Part shown: positions 1 to 7,511 of the stretch, one piece after another
Position numbering within the stretch: position 1 is the stretch's first letter
Layout: each line of letters opens with the position of its first letter
The notes under the pieces: model-generated
Database searches by the model: none
Told to the model about the DNA's origin: nothing
What the model saw: only the letters and a program-made list of their open reading frames with translations
NCBI RefSeq assembly: GCF_029338295.1
Contig: NZ_CP119791.1
Location: 930,001-994,000, forward strand
From: Haladaptatus sp. QDMS2
GTDB lineage: Archaea; Halobacteriota; Halobacteria; Halobacteriales; Halococcaceae
DNA: 64,000 nt
Reading direction: 5' to 3'
Position numbers and translations under genes: made by a program

Positions 1-260
1 CCGAGGAACTCACGACGATGGGCGCGTCGGTCACCGAACGACAGGACGAACTCATCGTCAGGGGCGGCGAATCTGACCTGTCTGGGGCGACGGTCGATGG
101 CTGGGCCGACCACCGCATCATCATGGCGCTGGCCGTGGCGGGACTGGTCGCAGAAGGGACGACGAAGGTGAAGGGCGCAGAACACGTAGACGTCTCGTTC
201 CCGAACTTCTTCGACCTGCTCTACGACCTCGGCGCGCAGGTGGACCAGCGCGTGGGGTGA
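1..260 (+). CDS. aroA: 3-phosphoshikimate 1-carboxyvinyltransferase (EPSP synthase), C-terminal end
   Basis: This is the last ~85 codons of a gene that begins before the window; the reading frame is open from base 3 and stops at 258-260. The segment 'GWADHRIIMALAVAGL' is the conserved C-terminal EPSP synthase motif with the catalytic-region Asp-His-Arg. The enzyme joins PEP to shikimate 3-phosphate in the cytoplasmic shikimate pathway. aroC, which catalyses the next step, lies 1.4 kb downstream on the same strand, separated by one unrelated gene. Only the tail is visible, so nothing can be said of the start or the N-terminal lobe. Confidence 0.93.
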   Translation, partial: EELTTMGASVTERQDELIVRGGESDLSGATVDGWADHRIIMALAVAGLVAEGTTKVKGAEHVDVSFPNFFDLLYDLGAQVDQRVG

Positions 261-308
261 CCTGCCAGACCGCAATCCTCTTTTTCTCGCTCCGTCCACG
301 TCGTATCA

Positions 309-1569
309 ATGCGACAAGACGACGTTGCCGCTTCCCTCCGCGACCGTCTCGTAGAAGACGGCTTTCTCTTTCCCGACTACGATGGCTTCTGCTTCGCCAA
401 CGTTCCCGACACGGTACTCTCCCTCTTCGATGCGCCGACCCGACGCACCCTCCCGGACAAGGCGTTCGCAGGCGTCGAAACCGACGCAGACCACGTCGTC
501 GTGCTCCTGCTCGACGGCTTTGGCTACGAGCAGTGGACGCGCGACCAGCACAAGCATTCGCACCTCGAAGCGCTCGCCGAGCAGGGTACGGTGATGCCGC
601 TCACTTCGACGTATCCCTCAGAAACGTCGGCAGCTATCACCACCATCTCGACGGGCACCCAGCCGGTCGAACACGGCCTGCTCGGCTGGTTCCAGTACTA
701 CGAGGAACTCAACGAAGTGCTCACGACGCTGCCGTTCTCGACGCTCGACGGCGACTACGCCCCGAAGAAGTTCGACGGCGTGGATGGCACGCTCCTCCTC
801 TCGCCACCCGAGCAGACGGTATACGAACGCACTCGCCACGCCACACGTCGTCATGCCAGAGCGAATCGCGACGTCCGAACACTCGAATCTCGCCATGGCC
901 GGGGCGGACGTGACCGGATACGGCGACCTCGCGCACATGGGCCGAGTCGTTCGCAAGACGCTCGAAGCCGCGGAAGGGCCGACATACACCTACGCATACG
1001 TCCCGCACATCGACGCCGTCTCCCACCAGCACGGGACCGAATCGCCCCAGTACGATGAGATGGTGGCGACAGTGCTGGGGCACGTTGAGCGCGAACTCAT
1101 CGGGCGACTGGACGCAAATGTGGCCGAGAACACCCTCCTCGTCGCCACAGCGGACCACGGCCACCTCAACACCGACCCAGAGACGAACGTCGACCTGAAC
1201 ACGATTGCGGGCCTTCACGACCACCTGCAACGCCGTCCACACGGTGAGCCAATCCCGGCAGTTGGATGCGGGCGAAACCTCCAGTTCCACGTTCGCGAGG
1301 GGCACGTCGAACCGCTCCGCGACCTGCTCTCTGCCGAGTTGGACGTTCTCACGTTCGACCGCGAGGAGTACACGTCGCGTGGATTGTTCGGTGACCGCAC
1401 TCCTTCCGCGCACTTCGAGGCGCACGCGCCTGACCTCGTGGCCGTTCACCGCGACAAATTCGTCTGGTACGACGACGGCGAACTGAACCAGGTTGGCTCC
1501 CACGGCAGCCTGAGTCCCGACGAGATGTTGTGTCCATTCGCGGTCTGTCGGCTTTCCGACCTCCAGTAA
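309..1569 (+). pseudogene. Alkaline phosphatase/nucleotide pyrophosphatase-family protein, frameshifted
   Basis: Two overlapping frames together encode one type I phosphodiesterase/nucleotide pyrophosphatase-like enzyme. The first (from ATG 309) has the metal-site strand VVVLLLDGFGYEQW and the nucleophile region TSTYPSETSAA near residues 98-108. The second frame (to the stop at 1567-1569) carries the metal-binding ATADHGH and a normal C-terminus. Homology-like sequence crosses from one frame to the other at about 818-835 (after SPPEQTVYE, resuming at ALATPHVVMPE), which needs one extra base relative to an intact gene. There is no homopolymer at the junction. It is either a recent mutation, a sequencing error or, less likely, recoding. 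The predicted role is metal-dependent hydrolysis of phosphodiesters or phosphomonoesters; the substrate is unknown. Confidence 0.75.
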
Positions 1570-1629
1570 GCGGCAACTTTGCGCCACGTCCTGTAAACAC
1601 TAAATGTGCGGCCACCCGAGTGGCCTGCA

Positions 1630-2784
1630 ATGAACGGTAACGAATTTGGCCGCCTCTTCCGGGTCACCACCTATGGGGAGAGCCACGGCGACGCGATGGG
1701 GGTCACCGTCTCCGGGTGTCCCGCCGGGCTGGAACTCACAGAAGACGACATCCAGGGCGACCTGGACCGACGCAAACCGGGCCAGTCGATGATAACCACG
1801 AGTCGCGGCGAACCCGACGAAGTGAAGATTCACAGCGGGGTACAAGACGGCTACACCACGGGCACGCCAATCGGGATGACCATCCAGAACAAGGACGCTC
1901 GCTCGGGGAAGTACGAACCCTTCATCACCGCCCCACGTCCGAGCCACGGCGATTTCACCTACTCTGCGAAGTTCGGCACGCGCAACTGGGGCGGAGGCGG
2001 TCGCTCCTCGGCCCGGGAGACGGTCAACTGGGTCGCCGCCGGGGCAATCGCGAAGAAGATTCTCGCCACGCAAGATATCAAAATCAAGGCCCACGTCAAC
2101 CAGATTGGCGACATCGTCGCGCCCGACGTGACGTTCGAGGAGATTCTCGAACATTCTGAGGAAAACGAGGTGCGGTGTGCGCATCCCGAGACGGCAGACG
2201 AGATGCGTGAGCGCATCAACGAGTATCAGGAGCAGGGCGACTCTATCGGCGGGAGCATCTACTTCGAGGCACAGGGCGTCCCTCGCGGCCTCGGCGCACC
2301 CCGTTTCGACTCGTTCTCCGCGCGCCTCGGACAGGCGATGATGGCCGTGCCCGCCGCTTCCGCGTTCGAGTTCGGTCTCGGCCGCGAGGCGCGAACCTAC
2401 ACCGGCTACGAGCGAAACGAAGACTGGACCTTCGACGAGAGTGGCGACCCGACGCCCGTCGGCAACGACCACGGCGGCATTCAGGGTGGCATCACGACGG
2501 GGCAGCCAATCTACGGCGAGGTGACGCTGCACGCGCCGACCTCGATTCCGAAGACCCAGACGACGGTCGACTGGGAGACGGGCGAGGAGAAGGAGGAGAA
2601 GGTCATCGGTCGCCACGACCCAGTCCTGCCCCCGCGCGGCGTCCCGGTGGTCGAGGCGATGTTCGCGCTCACCATCTTGGACTTCATGCTGCTCGCCGGG
2701 CGTATCAACCCGGACCGTCTCGACGGCAAGGTCGGCGAGTACCGAACCGATTATCACCCACGGAACCCCGAAAACGTCGAGTGA
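1630..2784 (+). CDS. aroC: Chorismate synthase
   Basis: 384 residues. It converts 5-enolpyruvylshikimate 3-phosphate to chorismate using reduced FMN, the last common step to aromatic amino acids. Visible family signatures are GRLFRVTTYGESHGDAMGV at the N-terminus, RPSHGDFTYSAKFGTRNWGG in the middle and GNDHGGIQGGITTGQPI near residue 280. ATG 1630 was chosen because family similarity begins at MNGNEFGRLF; the in-frame ATG at 1606 only adds eight atypical residues. Its TGA overlaps the ATG of the next gene by one base, implying co-translation with the UDG-family gene. Confidence 0.96.
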   Translation: MNGNEFGRLFRVTTYGESHGDAMGVTVSGCPAGLELTEDDIQGDLDRRKPGQSMITTSRGEPDEVKIHSGVQDGYTTGTPIGMTIQNKDARSGKYEPFITAPRPSHGDFTYSAKFGTRNWGGGGRSSARETVNWVAAGAIAKKILATQDIKIKAHVNQIGDIVAPDVTFEEILEHSEENEVRCAHPETADEMRERINEYQEQGDSIGGSIYFEAQGVPRGLGAPRFDSFSARLGQAMMAVPAASAFEFGLGREARTYTGYERNEDWTFDESGDPTPVGNDHGGIQGGITTGQPIYGEVTLHAPTSIPKTQTTVDWETGEEKEEKVIGRHDPVLPPRGVPVVEAMFALTILDFMLLAGRINPDRLDGKVGEYRTDYHPRNPENVE

Positions 2785-3416
2785 TGGCGGCGAATCCCGA
2801 CAACCTCAAGAATCCGTTCAACATGGACGAGGCGTGCGAGAACTGCGAGAAACTCTGCGAGACGCGCACGAACGTCGTCCACGGCTACGGCGACGTGAGC
2901 GCCGAGTTCGTCTTCGTCGGCGGCCAGCCGAGCGCGGGTCCAGACGAGACGGGAATTCCCTTCACCGGCAACGAAGGAGGTAAACGCCTCCAGCAGTTGC
3001 TCGGACGGGTCGGTTTCAGTTCGTCAGACCCGGACGCCGCCGAACCAGACCTGGAAAACGTCTTTCTCACCTACACCACGCGGTGTCGCCACCCCGAACG
3101 CGGGCCGACCGACGCGGAACTCATGGCCTGCGACGGCTATCTGACGGCCGAACTCCGGATGATAAACCCACAGATTATCGTACCGGTCGGCCAGCAGGCG
3201 CTCTCGGCGCTCGCGTTCGAATACACCACGCGTGACCCGGACGCCCTCGACATCGACGAGTGTCACGCGACGACGCTTCGCGGACGGGGTTTCGAGTTGA
3301 TTCCGCTGCTCGACCCGGCAGACATGGACGACGACGAGTACGAACAGTTCGTCAAGCACCTCTCTGCCGAGATGGGACGCGACTACCGCCAGACGAAGGG
3401 CCGACGCGGGCGGTAG
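2784..3416 (+). CDS. Uracil-DNA glycosylase superfamily protein
   Basis: 210 residues. The N-terminal cluster CENCEKLC, with a later TTRCRHP cysteine, resembles the iron-sulfur ligands of family 4 uracil-DNA glycosylases. The region FVFVGGQPSAGPDETGIPFTG aligns with their motif A, and PQIIVPVGQQALSAL with the central strand. Motif A normally reads GEAPG; here it is GGQPS, so the usual acidic residue is missing and activity may be altered. The start ATG overlaps the aroC stop. If active it would excise deaminated cytosine from DNA; this is inferred from the fold, and a non-repair role is possible. Confidence 0.8.
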   Translation: MAANPDNLKNPFNMDEACENCEKLCETRTNVVHGYGDVSAEFVFVGGQPSAGPDETGIPFTGNEGGKRLQQLLGRVGFSSSDPDAAEPDLENVFLTYTTRCRHPERGPTDAELMACDGYLTAELRMINPQIIVPVGQQALSALAFEYTTRDPDALDIDECHATTLRGRGFELIPLLDPADMDDDEYEQFVKHLSAEMGRDYRQTKGRRGR

Positions 3417-3417
3417 C

Positions 3418-3621
3418 TTACCAGTACGGGTTGGCGAGCCATTCTGCCGATTTTCTCGCGGTCCAGATAGCGCCGCCGAGCGCCACGAGAATGAGCGCAA
3501 TCGTCACGAGCGACGCCGGGGTCGCGAGTTCGCCGGTCACCACGAGGTTCACCAGCGCCCCGGCGAAGGTGAGACCGGTGAGAAGGAGCACGAGTCGTAC
3601 GAGCCACTGTTGCCACGTCAT
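3418..3621 (-). CDS. Small two-helix membrane protein, function unknown
   Basis: 67 residues from ATG 3621; an upstream in-frame ATG at 3660 would add 13 His/Cys-containing residues, but MTWQQWLVRL is the better amphipathic start. Two hydrophobic segments are visible, roughly LVRLVLLLTGLTFAGALVNLV and PASLVTIALILVALGGAIW, followed by a short polar tail. It is convergent with the UDG-family gene, with the stops one base apart. I do not recognise a family. Small two-span proteins of this kind are common in haloarchaea. Confidence 0.65.
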   Translation of the reverse strand: MTWQQWLVRLVLLLTGLTFAGALVNLVVTGELATPASLVTIALILVALGGAIWTARKSAEWLANPYW

Positions 3622-3651
3622 GTGCGAGTGCGCGTGCGGGGAACACATAAA

Positions 3652-3719
3652 TATAGTCACCCGACGCGCTGGTCGTGCCCCGACGTCTCAGATTCTGTAC
3701 AATTGGCAACATGACTATA
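3652..3719. repeat. Inverted repeat TATAGTCA / TGACTATA
   Basis: TATAGTCA at 3652-3659 and TGACTATA at 3712-3719 are exact reverse complements separated by 52 bases. They lie in the divergent region between the small membrane protein gene and hutG. They could be operator half-sites or chance. Confidence 0.35.
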
Positions 3720-3743
3720 GTGGTAATTCGCAAAGGGGGTTCT

Positions 3744-3887
3744 ATGGCGACGCAGTTACGGACGCATCTCGTCGCTCTGGGACGCGAGTTACAGGGGACG
3801 TCGGGGTATCGACACCAGCAACGCGAGGCGGTCACGCTTTCGAGTCGCCGGAGTCTGGCGCAGTCGGAGGGGCTCGACTCGCGATGA
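3744..3887 (+). CDS. Doubtful 47-codon ORF overlapping hutG start
   Basis: An ATG at 3744 is preceded by AAAGGGGG, a plausible ribosome-binding site, and the ORF ends in an ATGA overlap with hutG. Against it, the product is short and arginine-rich, unlike the acidic proteins around it, and matches nothing I recognise. It may be a leader peptide, a remnant of an upstream hut gene, or not a gene. Confidence 0.25.
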   Translation: MATQLRTHLVALGRELQGTSGYRHQQREAVTLSSRRSLAQSEGLDSR

Positions 3888-4813
3888 CGTTCGAGGCGCC
3901 GCCGTCGTGGCACGGCGATTCGACCGACCCGAACGACGAACAGTTCGGCGACGTGATTTCTCACGTCTCGCTCGACTCCGCCGACGAGTACGACGCGGTC
4001 ATCGTCGGTGAACCGTACGACGGCGCGGTCATCGGGCGTCCCGGTGCCCACGGTGGGCCCTCTGCCCTGCGGGCGGAGCTGGCGACGACGAAGACCTACC
4101 ACTTCTCGGGTCGCGAAATTCAGTCGGTCGCCGACCTCGGAGACGTTGCCCTGCCGGAGGGGACGGTGAGCCAGGTCCAACACGCCGCCTACGACGCGAC
4201 GAGCGCGGTGTACGATACGGGCGTAGTCCCGGTGTTTCTCGGCGGTGACAACTCGCTCACCGTGCCGAACGTGAGTCCGCTCGTCGACCGCGGGTCGGTC
4301 GGCGTCATCAGTTTTGACGCGCACCTCGACTGCCGAGAGGTTGGAGACGAACCGACGAGCGGGACGCCCTACCGCCAGTTGTTCGAATCCGGCCTCGCCG
4401 AGTTTGCGGTGGTTGGCGCGCGTCACTTCGAGACGGCGGGACCCTACGCCGAATTCGTCGAAGAGAAGGGCGGCACCATCGTCACCGCCTCCGAGGTGGG
4501 AACCGAGGGCGTGACGGTCATCGACCGCATCCTCGACGACATGGCACACGTCGATTCGGTCTACCTGAGCGTGGATCTGGACGTCCTCGACACGACTGCG
4601 GCCCCCGGCGTGAGTGCGCCGACGCCGGGCGGACTCACCACGCGCGAACTGTTCGAACTCGTCCACCGCGCGGCCGAGGACCACCGCGTGGCCGGGTTCG
4701 AGGTGGTCGAATACTCACCGCCCCTCGACATCGACAAGCGAACCGCCCACGCCGGGGCGCGCGCCGTCGCCCACTTCCTCGCGGGACTCCACGGCGAGGT
4801 TCGCTATGTGTGA
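3884..4813 (+). CDS. hutG: Formimidoylglutamase (arginase/ureohydrolase family)
   Basis: 309 residues from ATG 3884. Ureohydrolase landmarks are in order: GRPGAHGGPSALR, FLGGDNSLTVP, VISFDAHLDCR, and SVDLDVLDTTAAPGVSAPTPGG, supplying the Asp/His manganese ligands. In many family members the second motif is GGDHS, and its His binds metal; here the position is Asn. The enzyme would release formamide from N-formimino-L-glutamate at the end of histidine degradation. The assignment rests on hutH, 81 bases downstream. Agmatinase is the main alternative, but the context argues against it. Confidence 0.85.
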   Translation: MTFEAPPSWHGDSTDPNDEQFGDVISHVSLDSADEYDAVIVGEPYDGAVIGRPGAHGGPSALRAELATTKTYHFSGREIQSVADLGDVALPEGTVSQVQHAAYDATSAVYDTGVVPVFLGGDNSLTVPNVSPLVDRGSVGVISFDAHLDCREVGDEPTSGTPYRQLFESGLAEFAVVGARHFETAGPYAEFVEEKGGTIVTASEVGTEGVTVIDRILDDMAHVDSVYLSVDLDVLDTTAAPGVSAPTPGGLTTRELFELVHRAAEDHRVAGFEVVEYSPPLDIDKRTAHAGARAVAHFLAGLHGEVRYV

Positions 4814-4898
4814 CGGCCCGCTCGAAACCGACTTCACGCAATCCGACAAATTTGCAGGTATGCTCGCTGCACACGCTCTGTCGGGTGGTCACCGATGA
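4806..4898 (+). other. 30-codon ORF between hutG and hutH
   Basis: An ORF from ATG 4806 ends in TGA 4896-4898, overlapping the hutH ATG (4895-4897). It begins inside the last codons of hutG. The product is MCDGPLETDFTQ...ALSGGHR and resembles no known domain. It sits where hutI is often found in haloarchaeal hut clusters, so it could be the scar of a deletion or a coupling peptide. Confidence 0.25.
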
Positions 4899-6469
4899 CC
4901 GAGTCGGTCGTCCTGGACGGCGAATCGCTGACGCCGGAAGCCGTGGCTCGCGTCGCCCGCGAAGACGCGCCCGTGGTCGTCGCCGAGGAGGCAAAACGTG
5001 CCGTCCGCGATGCCCGCGCTCGCGTCGAAGACGTCGTCGAGTCCGGAGAGGCGGTCTACGGGGTCAACACGGGATTCGGCCAACTCGTGAACGAACGCAT
5101 CCCTCGCGAGGATATCGAACGACTCCAGACGAACCTGCTCCGCAGTCACGCGGCAGGCGCGGGACGTGAACTCGACCGCGAAGCGGTCCGGGCGATGCTC
5201 GTCACCCGGGTCAACGCGCTCGCGAAGGGCTACTCCGGGGTCCGACCTGTCGTCCTCGACCACCTCGTGACGTTCCTCAACGAAGGCGTCCACCCGGTCG
5301 TGAAATCTCGCGGGAGTCTCGGCGCAAGCGGCGACCTCGCCCCGCTCGCCCACATGGCGCTCGTACTCCTCGGTGAGGGAGAAGCGGTCGTAGACGGCGA
5401 CCGCCTCTCGGGCGCTGACGCCCTCGCTCGCGTCGGTCTCGAACCGCTCACGCTCGCCTCGAAGGAGGGGCTCGCGCTCATCAACGGCACGCAGTTGACC
5501 GTCGGCCTCGCCGCGTTGCTCGTCGTGGACGCAGACTCACTCCTCCGGGCCGCCGACACGGCCGGCGCACTTACCACTGAGGTGACGATGGGGACGACAG
5601 CGTCCTGTGACCCTGCACTCTCGTCGATCCGCCCCCATCCCGGGCAGGCGGCTACCGCACGGAACGTAAAGCGACTCACCGCGGAATCAGAAGTCGTCGA
5701 ATCCCACCGCAATTGTGACCGCGTGCAGGACGCCTACTCGATTCGGTGTCTGCCACAGGTCCATGGCTCGGTTCGAGAAGCCGTCTCCCACCTCCGCGAT
5801 GCCGTCGAAATCGAACTCAACAGCGCGACCGACAACCCGCTCATTTTCCCCGGCGGACAGGTCGATTCGCGGGCGAGCGGCACCGACTCAGCAGCGGTGC
5901 TGTCCGGAGGCAACTTCCACGGCGAGGTGCTCGCCCTGCGCCTCGACTACGTCGCGAGCGCCCTCACCGAACTCGCCGCCATCAGCGAGCGGCGAACCGA
6001 CCGCATGGTGAACCCGAACATCCAGGAAGCCCATCTGCCGCCGTTCCTGACCGAACACAGCGGCCTTCGGTCGGGACTGATGATCGCGCAGTACACGGCC
6101 GCCTCGCTGGTCAACGAGTGTCGATCCTTCGGACGAGCCTCCACGGACAACACGCCCGTCAGCGGCAATCAGGAGGACCACGTCAGCATGAGCGCACAGG
6201 CCGCCCACAACGCGCGACAGACGTTCGAAAACGCCCGTATGGTCGTCGCCGTCGAACTCCTCTGTGGCGCACAGGCCGCAGAATTCGTCGATGACGACCT
6301 CTCCCACGGCGTCGGGACGGCCGCGGCCTACGACGTGATTCGGGAGGTCGTCCCGCCACTCACCGACGACCGAGAGCTCCACATCGACATGGCCGCCGTG
6401 GACGACCTGCTCACCGCAGGCGTGCTGGACGACGCGCTCGCGGCGGCACTTCCAGAATCGCTCGAGTGA
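4895..6469 (+). CDS. hutH: Histidine ammonia-lyase
   Basis: 524 residues. It removes ammonia from L-histidine to give urocanate, the first step of histidine degradation. The self-cyclising MIO cofactor triad Ala-Ser-Gly is visible in SRGSLGASGDLAPLAHM (about residues 142-150), and YGVNTGFGQL carries the catalytic-loop Tyr. Further matches are NGTQLTVG and QEDHVSMSAQAA. Length fits the family (500-530). It follows hutG closely, but hutU and hutI, needed for the two middle steps, are not in the window. Confidence 0.96.
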   Translation: MTESVVLDGESLTPEAVARVAREDAPVVVAEEAKRAVRDARARVEDVVESGEAVYGVNTGFGQLVNERIPREDIERLQTNLLRSHAAGAGRELDREAVRAMLVTRVNALAKGYSGVRPVVLDHLVTFLNEGVHPVVKSRGSLGASGDLAPLAHMALVLLGEGEAVVDGDRLSGADALARVGLEPLTLASKEGLALINGTQLTVGLAALLVVDADSLLRAADTAGALTTEVTMGTTASCDPALSSIRPHPGQAATARNVKRLTAESEVVESHRNCDRVQDAYSIRCLPQVHGSVREAVSHLRDAVEIELNSATDNPLIFPGGQVDSRASGTDSAAVLSGGNFHGEVLALRLDYVASALTELAAISERRTDRMVNPNIQEAHLPPFLTEHSGLRSGLMIAQYTAASLVNECRSFGRASTDNTPVSGNQEDHVSMSAQAAHNARQTFENARMVVAVELLCGAQAAEFVDDDLSHGVGTAAAYDVIREVVPPLTDDRELHIDMAAVDDLLTAGVLDDALAAALPESLE

Positions 6470-6477
6470 ACCGCAAA

Positions 6478-6513
6478 CGGCGGGTTCAAGGGCCCGCCGA
6501 ACGGACCTGTTTT
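6478..6513 (+). terminator. Hairpin plus T-run after hutH
   Basis: CGGCGGG (6478-6484) pairs perfectly with CCCGCCG (6493-6499) around an 8-base loop, followed by TGTTTTC just before the next start codon. It fits a stem-loop terminator, although archaeal termination relies mainly on the T-run. Confidence 0.45.
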
Positions 6514-6514
6514 C

Positions 6515-7270
6515 ATGACCATGGTGGCCGTACTCGCAGACCCGCCACGACCCGGACTCGTACTCCCCGAGTTGGCCGCGTCCACGCCACTCTCGGAAGA
6601 CGAATGCGCTGACCTCTACGCCGCGATGCTGAAGGACGTGCTCCGCGCCGTCGAGAACAGCGGCGGCGACCTCCTCGTGAACTACCGGGCGGATGAAGAC
6701 CTACCCGAAGAACACCAGTCGATTCAGGCCGTCGAGTCCGAACTGCGCGACCTGGCCGAGGACTGCCTCGACGCACCCGAGGACGCCCGCTTCGAGGTGC
6801 AGGTCGGCCAGACGTTCTCGGGCCGAGTTGGCAACACGCTCACCCATCTGCTCGACCGCGAGGAGGTCAAGACCGCCGCTGCCGTCGAACCGACCGCGAT
6901 GTTCCTCACGCGCAAGGAAATCGACAACGCGGCGATGAAACTCCGCCGCCACCCGGTGATTCTCGGCCCCTCGACAGACGGGCGCGTCTACTACGCGGGG
7001 TTCGACGACCCAATCAACTTCGAGGGGGCATACACCTCCCCGGCAGTCGAGACGCTCACCGACCGCGGCCTCGACGCCGGGTTCGAGGTGGATTTCCTCC
7101 CGAACCTCCCCGTCGTCGAGACGGTGTCCGACCTCGTCACCGCCATCACCCTCATCAACGCCCGACAGGCGGCCGGTCGGATTTATCCGCGTCACTCCGC
7201 AGCGGTTATCGAAGCCCTCGGTCTCCGCGTCGAGAAGTCGGCCGACGGACTGGCCCTCATGCGCGACTGA
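6515..7270 (+). CDS. DUF2064 family (glycosyltransferase-A-like) protein
   Basis: 251 residues. The opening VAVLADPPRPGLVLPELA and the mid-region AMFLTRKEIDNAAMKLRRHPVILGPSTDGRVYYAGF match the DUF2064 branch of the GT-A nucleotide-diphospho-sugar fold, where the ILGPS-DG segment replaces the sugar transferase active site. No partner enzymes are adjacent, so the substrate cannot be guessed. A second ATG six bases in (6521) is an equally possible start. The hutH hairpin separates it from the hut genes. Confidence 0.7.
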   Translation: MTMVAVLADPPRPGLVLPELAASTPLSEDECADLYAAMLKDVLRAVENSGGDLLVNYRADEDLPEEHQSIQAVESELRDLAEDCLDAPEDARFEVQVGQTFSGRVGNTLTHLLDREEVKTAAAVEPTAMFLTRKEIDNAAMKLRRHPVILGPSTDGRVYYAGFDDPINFEGAYTSPAVETLTDRGLDAGFEVDFLPNLPVVETVSDLVTAITLINARQAAGRIYPRHSAAVIEALGLRVEKSADGLALMRD

Positions 7271-7314
7271 AAAGCGACAGGCCTTAATCGGATGCCGAGG
7301 TATGTCGGGGTGTT

Positions 7315-7398
7315 GGTGAGATGGCAGAGTGGCCAAATGCGCCAGTCTTGAAAACTGGTAGCCGCAAGGCTTCATGGGTTCAAATCCCATTCTCACCG
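7315..7398 (+). tRNA. tRNA-Ser (anticodon UGA)
   Basis: The acceptor arms GGTGAGA (7315-7321) and TCTCACC (7391-7397) pair fully. The anticodon loop CTTGAAA is closed by CCAGT/ACTGG and presents TGA. A long variable arm (AGCCGCAAGGCTTC region) is diagnostic of serine. The T-arm contains GGGTTCAAATCCC. The CCA end is not encoded, as is usual in haloarchaea. Confidence 0.95.
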
Positions 7399-7511
7399 CT
7401 TCTTCAGGAACAACTCAGTGAGCGCCGCGGAGCGTACACTCCCCAACTCTGTTTTCAACTCGCCACCTGTTTGCAGATTAATTCAAGTGTCGGCAGGTGC
7501 TAGCAGAAGAT

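Noticed and set aside
3260-3883. Upstream extension of the hutG reading frame
   Set aside because: It runs through the UDG-family gene and the small antisense membrane gene and has no protein-like composition; ATG 3884 starts family similarity.
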